NCBI RefSeq assembly: GCF_041714655.1
Contig: NZ_CP168219.1
Coordinates: 310,001 to 374,000, forward strand
Direction: 5' to 3'
Length of the DNA: 64,000 nucleotides
Source of the DNA: Pseudoroseicyclus_A sp041714655
Lineage (GTDB): Bacteria > Pseudomonadota > Alphaproteobacteria > Rhodobacterales > Rhodobacteraceae
Shown here: in pieces, positions 45,331-53,288 of the stretch
Layout of the letters: each line of letters begins with the position of its first letter
Position numbering within the stretch: the first letter of the stretch is position 1
The notes under the pieces: generated by a model
Databases searched by the model: none
What the model saw: the letters and a program-made list of their open reading frames with translations, nothing else
What the model was told of the DNA's origin: nothing
Program-made: the position numbers and the translations under genes

Positions 45331-45744
45331 ATGCTGCAACCGAAGCGCACGAAATTCCGCAAACAGCACAAGGGCCGGATCCACGGCGAAGCGAAGGGCG
45401 GCTCTGCCCTGAACTTCGGCACCTTTGGCCTGAAGGCGCTCGAGCCCGAGCGGGTCACCGCCCGCCAGATCGAAGCCGCCCGCCGGGCGCTGACGCGTCA
45501 CATGAAGCGTCAGGGCCGGGTCTGGATCCGGATCTTCCCGGACGTCGCCGTCTCGTCGAAGCCCGTCGAAGTGCGGATGGGTAAAGGCAAGGGCTCGGTC
45601 GACTTCTGGGCCGCCAAGGTCAAGCCGGGGCGGATCATGTTCGAGATCGACGGCGTCGCCGAAGACATCGCCCGCGAGGCCCTGCGCCTGGCCGCGATGA
45701 AGCTGCCGATCAAGACCAAGACCGTGGTCCGCGAGGACTGGTAA
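45331..45744 (+). CDS. rplP: 50S ribosomal protein uL16
   Basis: 137 residues: MLQPKRTKFRKQHKGRIHGEAKGG, RRALTRHMKRQGRVWIRIFPD, and MGKGKGSVDFWAAKVKPGRIMFE. Normally rpmC follows at once; here a terminator and two unrelated genes come first. Confidence 0.98.
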   Translation: MLQPKRTKFRKQHKGRIHGEAKGGSALNFGTFGLKALEPERVTARQIEAARRALTRHMKRQGRVWIRIFPDVAVSSKPVEVRMGKGKGSVDFWAAKVKPGRIMFEIDGVAEDIAREALRLAAMKLPIKTKTVVREDW

Positions 45745-45766
45745 GGCCTCCGGCCTCACGACATCG

Positions 45767-45800
45767 AAAGGGCCCCTGCCGGCGACGGCGGGGGCCTTTT
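45767..45800 (+). terminator. Terminator after rplP
   Basis: G/C-rich stem (AAAGGGCCCCTGCCG with CGGCGGGGGCCTTT, one bulge) and loop GCGA, followed by TTTTCCTTTT. It closes the rplB-rplP segment. Confidence 0.8.
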
Positions 45801-45855
45801 CCTTTTCCGGCGGGCTCCTGTAAGGCGGGAGCACACCGCCACCCGGGAGCCTGCC

Positions 45856-46485
45856 ATGGCCGAGATCACCCCCCTCTTCGTCACCCCGCTCTATCGCGCC
45901 CCGCTCGCCGAGCATGGCCCCGCCATCGACGCGGCCGAGCTCGAGGCCTCCTGCATCACCATCGCCGAAGATGACGAGGCGGGGCAGGAATGGTGCGAGG
46001 CCAACGGCTACCCCGGCTACACCTCCTATGCCTCGCTCACCGACCTGCCCTGGCGGTTCGACATCTTCCAGAGCCTCGTAACCGCGCTCGACGCGCATGT
46101 CGCGGCCTTCGCGGAGGAGCTCGGCTTCGATCTGGAGGGGCGGCCGCTGGTGCTGGAAGATCTGTGGATCAACATCCTGCCCGAGGGCGGCACGCATGGG
46201 AGCCACATCCACCCGCATTCGGTGATCTCGGGGACGACCTATGTGGCGATGCCCGAGGGCACCTCGGCGCTCAAGCTCGAAGACCCCCGCCTGCCGATGA
46301 TGATGGCCGCCCCCACGCGGCGGAAGGGCACGGCGGAAGGGTTGCGCCAGTTCGTCTACGTCAAGCCCGAGGTCGGCGACGTGCTTCTGTGGGAAAGCTG
46401 GCTGCGCCACGAGGTGCCCATGAACATGGCGGAGGAGGAGCGGATCTCCGTTTCCTTCAACTACGCCTGGAGCACCGGCGCATGA
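45856..46485 (+). CDS. Putative 2OG-Fe(II) oxygenase family protein
   Basis: A 209-residue protein like the TIGR02466/2OG-FeII_Oxy_5 group: TPLFVTPLYRAPL start, WINILPEGGTHGSHIHPHSVISGTTYVAMPEG (candidate metal histidines in HIHPHS), DVLLWESWLRHEVPMNMAEEERISVSFNYAW (second histidine and the Arg-x-Ser that would bind 2-oxoglutarate). Substrate unknown. Flanked by terminators on both sides, between rplP and rpmC; a hydroxylase for ribosomal proteins would be an attractive but unproven idea. Confidence 0.8.
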   Translation: MAEITPLFVTPLYRAPLAEHGPAIDAAELEASCITIAEDDEAGQEWCEANGYPGYTSYASLTDLPWRFDIFQSLVTALDAHVAAFAEELGFDLEGRPLVLEDLWINILPEGGTHGSHIHPHSVISGTTYVAMPEGTSALKLEDPRLPMMMAAPTRRKGTAEGLRQFVYVKPEVGDVLLWESWLRHEVPMNMAEEERISVSFNYAWSTGA

Positions 46486-46487
46486 AA

Positions 46488-46517
46488 AATGCGGCCCCCG
46501 AAGGGGCCGCATTCTTT
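46488..46517. terminator. Bidirectional terminator after the oxygenase-like gene
   Basis: Perfect 11-bp arms AATGCGGCCCC/GGGGCCGCATT around CGAA, with CTTT on the right and A-run on the left. It separates the convergent oxygenase-like and PRC-barrel genes. Confidence 0.88.
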
Positions 46518-46537
46518 CGTCTCAAAGATGGCGTGGG

Positions 46538-46969
46538 TCAGTCCCACCAGCCTTCGTCGACATCTTCCAGCTCTTCGAGCTGCTCTTCGTTGTAGCGCGT
46601 GACGAAGGCGTATTCGCGATCGTCGACGGCCACGAGGCTGACGTTCTCGACGGGGATCACAACATGCTTGTCGGCAATGTCGAGGAAGCCGCCGACCTCG
46701 GCCACGATGCCGATGAGCTGGCCGTCGCGGGAGAGGATCAGGTCCTCGATCTCGCCGATCTCGTTCCAGCCGTCGCCGACGCCGTCATACACGGTCGAGG
46801 CATCCCAGCCTTCGTCGTTGGCCGCGTTGGTCGTGTAGATGTCGCCGCCGGTGATGTCGCGGGTGCGGATGAGCTCCCCACGGTCATAGCCGTCCATCAT
46901 CATGTCCTGGGCATAGGCCCCGGAGGCGGCGATCGTGAGCGCGAGCGTGCTTGCGAAAAGACGTTTCAT
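46538..46969 (-). CDS. Exported PRC-barrel domain protein
   Basis: A 143-residue periplasmic protein with a Sec signal (MKRLFASTLALTIAASGAYAQ) and a PRC-barrel: GWNEIGEIEDLILSRDGQLIGIVAEVGGFLDIADKHVVIPVENVSLV. The acidic end EEQLEELEDVDEGWWD is unusual. ATG 46969 follows AAGGAGA closely. Similar proteins are common in Rhodobacterales, function unknown. It is divergent from rpmC. Confidence 0.85.
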   Translation of the reverse strand: MKRLFASTLALTIAASGAYAQDMMMDGYDRGELIRTRDITGGDIYTTNAANDEGWDASTVYDGVGDGWNEIGEIEDLILSRDGQLIGIVAEVGGFLDIADKHVVIPVENVSLVAVDDREYAFVTRYNEEQLEELEDVDEGWWD

Positions 46970-47111
46970 GTCATTTCTCCTTTCGTTCATTGCCGGACCA
47001 ACACGGCCCCCCCGGCCACCGTTCCACCCTTTCTTTTTTGCTCTTTCGCTTGACTTCGGGGCTCGGGGGCCCTCCACGCGGGCCCGCCCAGCAGGCTTCT
47101 GGCCACAACGC

Positions 47112-47140
47112 TTGCAATGCACGCGGATGTGGGCTATCCG
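47112..47140 (+). promoter_or_regulatory. Candidate promoter for the rpmC segment
   Basis: TTGCAA (47112-47117), 17-bp spacer, TATCCG (47135-47140), about 95 bp before rpmC. It would restart transcription after the rplP terminator. Confidence 0.5.
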
Positions 47141-47233
47141 CCCCCCTCATCCACGTACTCCACCGGGAATCAGGGTGACCCTCGCGACTGACGAGGAGGG
47201 GCTCTCCGGTGATGTTGAAAGGAAAAGGGCGAC

Positions 47234-47440
47234 ATGAACGCCAGCGAACTGCGTGACAAGACGCCGGACGAGCTCCGGACCCAGCTTGTCGATCTCAAGA
47301 AGGAGGCCTTCAACCTCCGTTTCCAGCAGGCCACCGGCCAGCTCGAGAACACCGCGCGCATGCGCCAGGTCAAGCGTGACGTGGCCCGCGTGAAGACGAT
47401 CCTGAACGAAAAGGCGGCTGCCGCCGCCGCGGAGGCCTGA
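47234..47440 (+). CDS. rpmC: 50S ribosomal protein uL29
   Basis: 68 residues: MNASELRDKTPDELRTQLVDLKKEAFNLRFQQATGQLENTARMRQVKRDVARVKTIL, a standard L29 helical hairpin, with an Ala-rich end. First gene of the third ribosomal segment; AAAGGAAAAGGG upstream. Confidence 0.97.
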   Translation: MNASELRDKTPDELRTQLVDLKKEAFNLRFQQATGQLENTARMRQVKRDVARVKTILNEKAAAAAAEA

Positions 47441-47443
47441 TCC

Positions 47444-47674
47444 ATGCCCAAGCGTATCCTGCAAGGCACCGTGACCTCCACGGCCAACGCCCAGACCGTC
47501 ACCGTGACCGTCGAGCGGCGCTACAAGCACCCGCTCCTCCACAAGACCGTCCGCTCCTCGAAGAAGTACCGCGCTCACGACGAGATCGGCTCCTTCAACG
47601 TCGGCGACACCGTGCGCATCCAGGAATGCGCGCCGAAATCGAAGACCAAGCGCTGGGAGGTGATCGCCTCCTAA
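47444..47674 (+). CDS. rpsQ: 30S ribosomal protein uS17
   Basis: 76 residues: LQGTVTSTANAQTVTVTVERRYKHPLLHKTVRSSKKYRAHDE, an OB-fold protein that binds the 5' domain of 16S rRNA. Starts 3 bp after rpmC. Confidence 0.97.
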   Translation: MPKRILQGTVTSTANAQTVTVTVERRYKHPLLHKTVRSSKKYRAHDEIGSFNVGDTVRIQECAPKSKTKRWEVIAS

Positions 47675-47749
47675 AGGCCGTCACACCCGGTTTGATCGAA
47701 ACCCTGAGGGCCAACAACAGAACAGCCCTCAAAGGTCGGGAGAAACCAC

Positions 47750-48118
47750 ATGATCCAGATGCAGACCAATCTGGATGTCGCTGACAATTCCGGCGCGCGG
47801 AAGGTGCAGTGCATCAAGGTTCTCGGCGGGTCGCACCGCCGTTACGCCTCGGTGGGCGACATCATCGTCGTTTCCGTCAAGGAAGCGATCCCGCGTGGCC
47901 GCGTCAAGAAAGGCGATGTCCGCAAGGCCGTGGTCGTGCGCACGGCCAAGGAAGTGCGCCGCGAGGACGGCACCTCCATCCGCTTCGACCGCAATGCCGC
48001 CGTCATTCTGAACAACCAGAACGAGCCGGTCGGCACCCGCATCTTCGGGCCGGTCGTGCGCGAACTGCGCGCCAAGAACTTCATGAAGATCATTTCGCTT
48101 GCTCCGGAGGTGCTCTAG
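47750..48118 (+). CDS. rplN: 50S ribosomal protein uL14
   Basis: 122 residues, standard: MIQMQTNLDVADNSGARKVQCIKVLGG, with FMKIISLAPEVL at the end. AGGTCGGGAG lies upstream. rplX starts at the next base after its stop. Confidence 0.98.
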   Translation: MIQMQTNLDVADNSGARKVQCIKVLGGSHRRYASVGDIIVVSVKEAIPRGRVKKGDVRKAVVVRTAKEVRREDGTSIRFDRNAAVILNNQNEPVGTRIFGPVVRELRAKNFMKIISLAPEVL

Positions 48119-48424
48119 ATGGCTGCCAAACTCCGCAAAGGTGACAAGGTCGTCGTGCTTGCCGGCAAGGACAAGGGCGCGACCGGCGAGATCGAAAGCG
48201 TGAACCCGAAGGCCGGCAAGGCCGTCGTCTCGGGCGTCAACATCGCGATCCGTCACACGAAACAGAGCCAGTCCAGCCAGGGCGGCCGCGTGCCGAAAGC
48301 CATGCCGATCGACCTGAGCAACCTCGCCGTGGTCGATGGCAACGGCAAGGCCAGCCGCGTCGGCTTCCGCGAGGAAGACGGCAAGAAGGTCCGGTTCTTC
48401 AAGACCACCGGGGAGGCGATCTGA
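48119..48424 (+). CDS. rplX: 50S ribosomal protein uL24
   Basis: 101 residues with the KOW motif KGDKVVVLAGKDKGATGEI and VSGVNIAIRHTKQSQ. Its last base overlaps the rplE start. Confidence 0.98.
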   Translation: MAAKLRKGDKVVVLAGKDKGATGEIESVNPKAGKAVVSGVNIAIRHTKQSQSSQGGRVPKAMPIDLSNLAVVDGNGKASRVGFREEDGKKVRFFKTTGEAI

Positions 48425-48987
48425 TGCTTGATACTGCCACCTATACCCCGCGCCTCAAGGCGGCGTACCGGGAGACGATCAAGGCCCAGCTCAAGGAAGA
48501 GTTCGGCTACAAGAACGACATGCAGATCCCGTCGCTCGAGAAGATCGTTCTCAACATCGGCGCCGGCTCCGAGAGCGTGCGTGATTCCAAGAAGGTCAAG
48601 TCGGCCCAGGACGATCTCAGCCTCATCGCCGGCCAGCGCGCCGTCGTGACCAAGGCCAAGAAGTCCATCGCCGGCTTCCGCGTTCGTGAAGGCATGCCGC
48701 TCGGCGCCAAGGTCACGCTGCGCGGCAACCGGATGTACGAATTCCTCGACCGCCTGATCACCGTGGCCATGCCGCGCGTCCGCGACTTCCGCGGCGTTCC
48801 CGGCAAGAGCTTCGACGGTCGCGGCAACTATGCCTGCGGCATCAAGGAACACATCGTCTTCCCCGAGATCAACTTCGACAAGGTCGATGAGGTCTGGGGC
48901 ATCGACATCGTCATCTGCACCAATGCGAAGACCGATGCCGAAGCCAAGGCGCTGCTCAAGCACTTCAACATGCCGTTCAACAGCTGA
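48424..48987 (+). CDS. rplE: 50S ribosomal protein uL5
   Basis: 187 residues that bind 5S rRNA: MQIPSLEKIVLNIGAG, GQRAVVTKAKKSIAGFRVREGMPLG, FRGVPGKSFDGRGNYACGIKEHIVFPEINFDK. Normal length and order. Confidence 0.98.
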   Translation: MLDTATYTPRLKAAYRETIKAQLKEEFGYKNDMQIPSLEKIVLNIGAGSESVRDSKKVKSAQDDLSLIAGQRAVVTKAKKSIAGFRVREGMPLGAKVTLRGNRMYEFLDRLITVAMPRVRDFRGVPGKSFDGRGNYACGIKEHIVFPEINFDKVDEVWGIDIVICTNAKTDAEAKALLKHFNMPFNS

Positions 48988-49004
48988 TCGCGGGAGAAAG
49001 AGAT

Positions 49005-49310
49005 ATGGCCAAGAAATCCATGATCGAACGCGAGAAGAAGCGTGAGCGTCTCGTGAAGCAATACGCCGACAAGCGCGCCGCGCTGAAGGCGATCATCGAG
49101 GACAAGGACAAGCCGGTGGAAGAGCGCTTCAAGGCGTCGCTCGACCTCGCCAAGCTGCCCCGTAACTCCTCGCCCACCCGTCTGCACAACCGCTGCCAGC
49201 TCACCGGGCGTCCCCACGCCTACTATCGCAAGCTGAAGGTGAGCCGGATCATGCTGCGCGAGCTCGGCTCGAACGGCGAGATCCCCGGCCTCGTGAAGTC
49301 GAGCTGGTAA
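49005..49310 (+). CDS. rpsN: 30S ribosomal protein uS14 (zinc-free form)
   Basis: 101 residues, the long zinc-independent type without a CxxC pair: MAKKSMIEREKKRERLV and RNSSPTRLHNRCQLTGRPHAYYRKLKVSRIMLRELGSNGEIPGLVKSSW. Ribosome site CGGGAGAAAGAG. Confidence 0.98.
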   Translation: MAKKSMIEREKKRERLVKQYADKRAALKAIIEDKDKPVEERFKASLDLAKLPRNSSPTRLHNRCQLTGRPHAYYRKLKVSRIMLRELGSNGEIPGLVKSSW

Positions 49311-49323
49311 GGAGAAGCATGTG

Positions 49324-49716
49324 ATGAACGATCCCATCGGTGATATGCTGACCCGGATCCGCAACGCCCAGATGCGTGGCAAATCCACGGTCGTCACCCC
49401 GGCGTCCAAGCTGCGGGCGCACGTCCTCGACGTGCTCCGCGACGAGGGCTACATCCGCGGCTACGAAGAGGCGACCGACAAGAACGGTCACCCGGCGCTC
49501 GAGATCTCGCTGAAGTATTACGAGGGCACCCCCGTGATCCGCGAGCTCAAGCGCGTCTCCAAGCCCGGCCGCCGGGTCTATTCCGCCGCCATCGACCTGC
49601 CGCAAGTGCGCCAGGGCCTTGGTGTCTCCATCGTCTCCACGCCCAAGGGCGTGATGTCGGATGCACATGCCCGCGCTGCCAATGTCGGCGGCGAGGTCAT
49701 CTGCACCGTCTTCTGA
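49324..49716 (+). CDS. rpsH: 30S ribosomal protein uS8
   Basis: 130 residues from ATG 49324. A GTG three bases earlier is possible, but AAGGAG at 49311-49316 fits the ATG better and the length then equals typical uS8. Motifs MNDPIGDMLTRIRNAQMRGK and VSTPKGVMSDAHARAANVGGEVICTVF. Confidence 0.97.
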   Translation: MNDPIGDMLTRIRNAQMRGKSTVVTPASKLRAHVLDVLRDEGYIRGYEEATDKNGHPALEISLKYYEGTPVIRELKRVSKPGRRVYSAAIDLPQVRQGLGVSIVSTPKGVMSDAHARAANVGGEVICTVF

Positions 49717-49726
49717 GGAGGGAACC

Positions 49727-50260
49727 ATGTCTCGAATCGGAAAACGTCCCGTCCCGCTCCCCTCCGGCGTCACTGCCGAGGTGAAGGGCCAGCATGTCGA
49801 AGTGAAGGGGCCGAAGGGCACCCGCAGCTTCACGGCGACCGACGATGTGACCATCACGCTCGACGATGGCGCGATCTCCGTCACGCCGCGCGGCACCTCG
49901 AAGCGCGCCCGCCAGCAATGGGGCATGTCCCGCACCATGGTGCAGAACTGCGTCACCGGCGTTACGGACGGCTTCAAGAAAGAGCTCGAGATCCAGGGCG
50001 TCGGCTACCGGGCGCAGATGCAGGGCAACACCCTGAAACTGGCGCTCGGCTATTCGCATGACGTCGATTTCCCGGTGCCGGAGGGCGTCACCGTGACGGC
50101 CCCGAAGCTGACGGAAATCATCGTCGAAGGCGCTGATCAGCAACTCGTCGGCCAGGTCGCGGCCAATATCCGCGAATGGCGCGCGCCGGAGCCCTACAAG
50201 GGCAAGGGCATCCGCTACAAGGACGAGTATATCTTCCGCAAGGAAGGCAAGAAGAAGTAA
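49727..50260 (+). CDS. rplF: 50S ribosomal protein uL6
   Basis: 177 residues: MSRIGKRPVPLPSGVTAEVKGQHVEVKGPKG, and the C-terminal GVTVTAPKLTEIIVEGADQQLVGQVAANIR-WRAPEPYKGKGIRYKDEYI. GAGGAGGGAAC precedes the ATG at 49727. Confidence 0.98.
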   Translation: MSRIGKRPVPLPSGVTAEVKGQHVEVKGPKGTRSFTATDDVTITLDDGAISVTPRGTSKRARQQWGMSRTMVQNCVTGVTDGFKKELEIQGVGYRAQMQGNTLKLALGYSHDVDFPVPEGVTVTAPKLTEIIVEGADQQLVGQVAANIREWRAPEPYKGKGIRYKDEYIFRKEGKKK

Positions 50261-50271
50261 GGACCGGACAG

Positions 50272-50631
50272 ATGGCACAGACGAAACGCTCCCTGTTCCA
50301 GAAGCGCCGCCAGCGCGTCCGGAGCAAGCTTCGCAAGGTCAACGCCGGGCGCGCGCGCCTGAGCGTTCACCGCAGCAACAAGAACATCAGCGTCCAGCTG
50401 ATCGACGATGTGAACGGCGTCACCGTCGCCTCCGCCTCCTCGCTGGAGAAGGATCTCGGCGTGGTCGGCAAGAACAACGTCGATGCCGCGGCCAAGGTGG
50501 GTGCGGCGATCGCCGAGCGCGCCAAGAAGGCGGGCTTCAGCGAGGCCTATTTCGACCGTGGGGGCTTCCTCTTCCACGGTCGGATCAAGGCGCTGGCCGA
50601 GGCCGCCCGCGAGAACGGGCTGAAGATCTGA
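50272..50631 (+). CDS. rplR: 50S ribosomal protein uL18
   Basis: 119 residues that bind 5S rRNA with L5: RRQRVRSKLRKVNAGRARLSVHRSNKNISVQLIDD and FDRGGFLFHGRIKALAEAARENGLKI. A 135-bp gap with two hairpins follows before rpsE. Confidence 0.98.
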   Translation: MAQTKRSLFQKRRQRVRSKLRKVNAGRARLSVHRSNKNISVQLIDDVNGVTVASASSLEKDLGVVGKNNVDAAAKVGAAIAERAKKAGFSEAYFDRGGFLFHGRIKALAEAARENGLKI

Positions 50632-50636
50632 TGGGC

Positions 50637-50687
50637 GGGGCGCCTCGGCGCCCCTTCCGCTTTTGAAGGCGCCCCGCCGGGGCGCCT
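50637..50687 (+). repeat. Two GC hairpins between rplR and rpsE
   Basis: Stem 1 at 50637-50654 (GGGGCGCC/GGCGCCCC, loop TC) followed by TTCCGCTTTT, which resembles a weak terminator. Stem 2 at 50667-50687 (AGGCGCCCC/GGGGCGCCT, loop GCC). The two share sequence and may be alternatives. They could tune rpsE expression. Confidence 0.6.
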
Positions 50688-50766
50688 CGATGATCCGGGA
50701 GCGCTGGCGCTCACCTGGATTGGACCAACCGGACCCGCCCCAGGGTCTTGAGAGAAAGGGCCCCAC

Positions 50767-51333
50767 ATGGCCAGAGAAGGAAACCGGCGCGACCGCGACG
50801 AGTCGCCCGAATTCGCCGATCGCCTCGTTGCGATCAACCGCGTCTCCAAGACCGTCAAGGGCGGCAAGCGCTTCGGCTTCGCCGCGCTCGTCGTCGTCGG
50901 CGACCAGAAGGGCCGCGTCGGCTTCGGCAAGGGCAAGGCCAAGGAGGTCCCCGAGGCCATCCGCAAGGCCACCGAGCAGGCCAAGCGCAACATGATCCGC
51001 GTGCCGCTGCGCGACGGGCGCACCGTGCACCACGACATCGAGGGCCGTCATGGCGCCGGCCGCGTCGTGATGCGCACCGCCGTTCCCGGTACCGGGATCA
51101 TCGCCGGTGGTCCGATGCGGGCCGTCTTCGAGATGCTCGGCATCCAGGACGTGGTGTCGAAGAGCCTCGGCTCGCAGAACCCCTACAACATGATCCGCGC
51201 CACGCTCGACGGTCTGAAGAAGCAGCAGTCGCCGCGCTCCGTCGCGCAGCGCCGTGGCCGCAAGGTTGCCGACATCCTGCCGAAGCGTGATGACGCGCCG
51301 GCCGAGTCGAGCCTCGTTGCCGAAGAAAACTAA
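50767..51333 (+). CDS. rpsE: 30S ribosomal protein uS5
   Basis: 188 residues: FADRLVAINRVSKTVKGGKRFGFAALVVVGDQKGRVGFGKGKAKEVPEAI, then PGTGIIAGGPMRAVFEMLGIQDVVSKSLGS. Takes part in decoding fidelity. AGAAAGG precedes the start. Confidence 0.98.
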   Translation: MAREGNRRDRDESPEFADRLVAINRVSKTVKGGKRFGFAALVVVGDQKGRVGFGKGKAKEVPEAIRKATEQAKRNMIRVPLRDGRTVHHDIEGRHGAGRVVMRTAVPGTGIIAGGPMRAVFEMLGIQDVVSKSLGSQNPYNMIRATLDGLKKQQSPRSVAQRRGRKVADILPKRDDAPAESSLVAEEN

Positions 51334-51345
51334 GGAGCCCGACCC

Positions 51346-51534
51346 ATGGCCAAGACCATCGTCGTCAAGCAGATCGGCTCCCCGATCCGCCGCCCCGCCG
51401 TTCAGCGCGAGACGCTGAAGGGCCTGGGGCTCAACAAGATGCACCGCACCCGCGAGCTGGAGGATACGCCCTCCGTCCGCGGCATGGTCGCCAAGATCCC
51501 GCATCTGGTCGAGATCATCGAAGAGCGCGGCTGA
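51346..51534 (+). CDS. rpmD: 50S ribosomal protein uL30
   Basis: 62 residues: KTIVVKQIGSPIRRPAVQRETLKGLGLNKMHRTRELEDTPSVRGM. Last gene of the third segment. In the usual order rplO follows directly; here a terminator and three other genes intervene. Confidence 0.98.
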   Translation: MAKTIVVKQIGSPIRRPAVQRETLKGLGLNKMHRTRELEDTPSVRGMVAKIPHLVEIIEERG

Positions 51535-51559
51535 CCCCGCCTCTCGTCTGAGCATTCCG

Positions 51560-51588
51560 AAAGCCCCGGCCCTCGCGCCGGGGCTTTT
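51560..51588 (+). terminator. Terminator after rpmD
   Basis: 11-bp arms AAAGCCCCGGC/GCCGGGGCTTT with a 6-base loop, followed by T then CGTTTC. Rho-independent shape. Confidence 0.85.
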
Positions 51589-51654
51589 CGTTTCTCCGGC
51601 CCTTGAAGGCTGGCCGGGCAGGGGGGAAGCTCGCGGCCGGAAAGGACCACCCGG

Positions 51655-52380
51655 ATGCCCATCCCCTCCACCGCCTTCCGCCACCACCCCGAGCTGATCG
51701 GCCGCATCAAGGCGCCGGAGGAGTCCTACTTCCGCGACCTCGACTATGCCGAGCTCGACGCCTCCGTCGCGCGGAACGGCGGCGATCCCGGCTGGCGCTA
51801 TCCTGATGCGCATCGCGATGCGCTCCGCCGGGCCACGCTCGCCGGCCGCGAGGGGCAGGAGGTCTGGGTCTTCGGCTATGGCTCGCTGATCTGGGATCCG
51901 GGGTTCCTCTTCGACGAGATCCGCCGCGCCCATGTTCCCGGCTTCACGCGCGAGCTCTGCCTCGTCGACCGGATGGGCGGCCGCGGCACGGCGGAGGCGC
52001 CGGGGCTGATGGCCGGGCTCGTGCCCGGCGGCGCGGTGGACGGGCTCGCCTTCCGCATCCCGCCCGGGCTGGTCGAGGCGGAGACCGACCAGCTCTTCCG
52101 CCGCGAGATGGTGGCGCCCGGCTATCACGCGATCTTCACCCCGGCGGAGACGGCGGGTGGCCCGGTCGAGGTGCTGACCTTCGTCGCCGACCCCGAGGCG
52201 GCGATGATCGAGATCGGCCTGCCGCGCGAGACGCAGATTCGCTACCTCGCCACCGGCGCCGGGATGCTCGGCACCTCGCTGGAATATCTCGACAACGTCG
52301 TCGCGCATTTTCGCGCCTTCGGCATCCATGATGCCGAGCTTGAGGGGCTCCTTGCCGAGGTGCGAACGCTAACATCGTGA
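51655..52380 (+). CDS. Gamma-glutamylcyclotransferase, ChaC-like
   Basis: A 241-residue cytosolic protein of the ChaC type, which cleaves the gamma-glutamyl bond of glutathione to give 5-oxoproline and Cys-Gly. Signature VFGYGSLIWDPGF (about residue 72) and later GTAEAPGLMAGLVPGGAVDGLAFRI; the catalytic glutamate would be in LFRREM. About 65 N-terminal residues precede the domain. Transcribed with the ribosomal genes but after a terminator. It may supply amino acids from glutathione; no partner gene supports a specific pathway. Confidence 0.87.
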   Translation: MPIPSTAFRHHPELIGRIKAPEESYFRDLDYAELDASVARNGGDPGWRYPDAHRDALRRATLAGREGQEVWVFGYGSLIWDPGFLFDEIRRAHVPGFTRELCLVDRMGGRGTAEAPGLMAGLVPGGAVDGLAFRIPPGLVEAETDQLFRREMVAPGYHAIFTPAETAGGPVEVLTFVADPEAAMIEIGLPRETQIRYLATGAGMLGTSLEYLDNVVAHFRAFGIHDAELEGLLAEVRTLTS

Positions 52381-52460
52381 GAGGGCGGCGATTTCTCGCC
52401 TGCCGCCGTTGAAATGCATGCGCATTCGGGCCACCTTTCCCTCACGAGGAGGAAATCAAC

Positions 52461-53231
52461 ATGACATATACACGCCGCACCTTTCTGGCCGGCGCCGCAA
52501 CTGCTGCGGGCGCCACGACCTTCCTGCCCTACGCCGCCATGGCGCAGGACGGGATGGCCGACACGTTCCCGACCGCCGCGGGGGACATCACCGTACATCC
52601 CGTGAGCCACGCGTCCTTCGTGATGGAGACGCCGGTCGGCACGATCTACTGCGATCCGGTCGGGGACCCGGCCGCCTATGCCGATTACCCGGCGCCGGAC
52701 CTCATCCTCATCACGCATGAGCATGGGGATCACTACAACGCAGATACGCTTGGCGCGCTCGCGGGAGAGGGCACGCAGCTGATCACCAACCCGGCGGTTT
52801 ACGACATGCTGCCCGAAGCGATGCAGGCCATGGCCACATCCATCGGCAACGGCGAGTCGGCCGAATGGGGCGGGCTCACGATCGATGCGATCCCGGCCTA
52901 CAACACCACCGAAGACCGGCTGATGTTCCACCCCGAGGGGCGCGACAACGGCTATGTGCTGCATTTCGACGGCTTCACCGTCTACATCTCCGGCGATACC
53001 GAAGACATTCCCGAGATGCGCGCGCTGGAAGGCATCGACCTCGCCTTCCTCTGCATGAACCTGCCCTTCACGATGACCGCGGAACAGGCGGCCTCGGCGG
53101 TGCAGGATTTCACGCCCACCTATGTCTATCCCTACCACTACGGTGGCGACGGCGAGGGCGCGCAGGATCCGGCGGCCTTCGCCGAGATGGCGGGCGATGC
53201 CACCGAGGTGAAGATGGGCGCCTGGTACTGA
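52461..53231 (+). CDS. Tat-exported metallo-beta-lactamase-fold hydrolase (UlaG-like)
   Basis: A 256-residue periplasmic protein. Tat signal YTRRTFLAGAATAAGATTFLPYAAMAQ, then an MBL fold of the UlaG/L-ascorbate lactonase-like type: VSHASFVMETPVGTIYCDPVGD, the metal site THEHGDHYN, DAIPAYNTTE, VYISGDTEDIPEM and YPYHYGG. The substrate is unknown. AGGAGG lies before the ATG. Confidence 0.88.
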   Translation: MTYTRRTFLAGAATAAGATTFLPYAAMAQDGMADTFPTAAGDITVHPVSHASFVMETPVGTIYCDPVGDPAAYADYPAPDLILITHEHGDHYNADTLGALAGEGTQLITNPAVYDMLPEAMQAMATSIGNGESAEWGGLTIDAIPAYNTTEDRLMFHPEGRDNGYVLHFDGFTVYISGDTEDIPEMRALEGIDLAFLCMNLPFTMTAEQAASAVQDFTPTYVYPYHYGGDGEGAQDPAAFAEMAGDATEVKMGAWY

Positions 53232-53261
53232 TCCGGCGATCCGCGAATCGAGCTGATGAGG

Positions 53262-53286
53262 AGGGCGGCCCCCAGGCCGCCCTTTT
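53262..53286. terminator. Terminator between the metallo-hydrolase and the convergent unknown gene
   Basis: 9-bp arms AGGGCGGCC/GGCCGCCCT around CCCA, followed by TTT on the plus strand; ends just before the minus-strand gene's stop. Confidence 0.8.
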
Positions 53287-53288
53287 CG

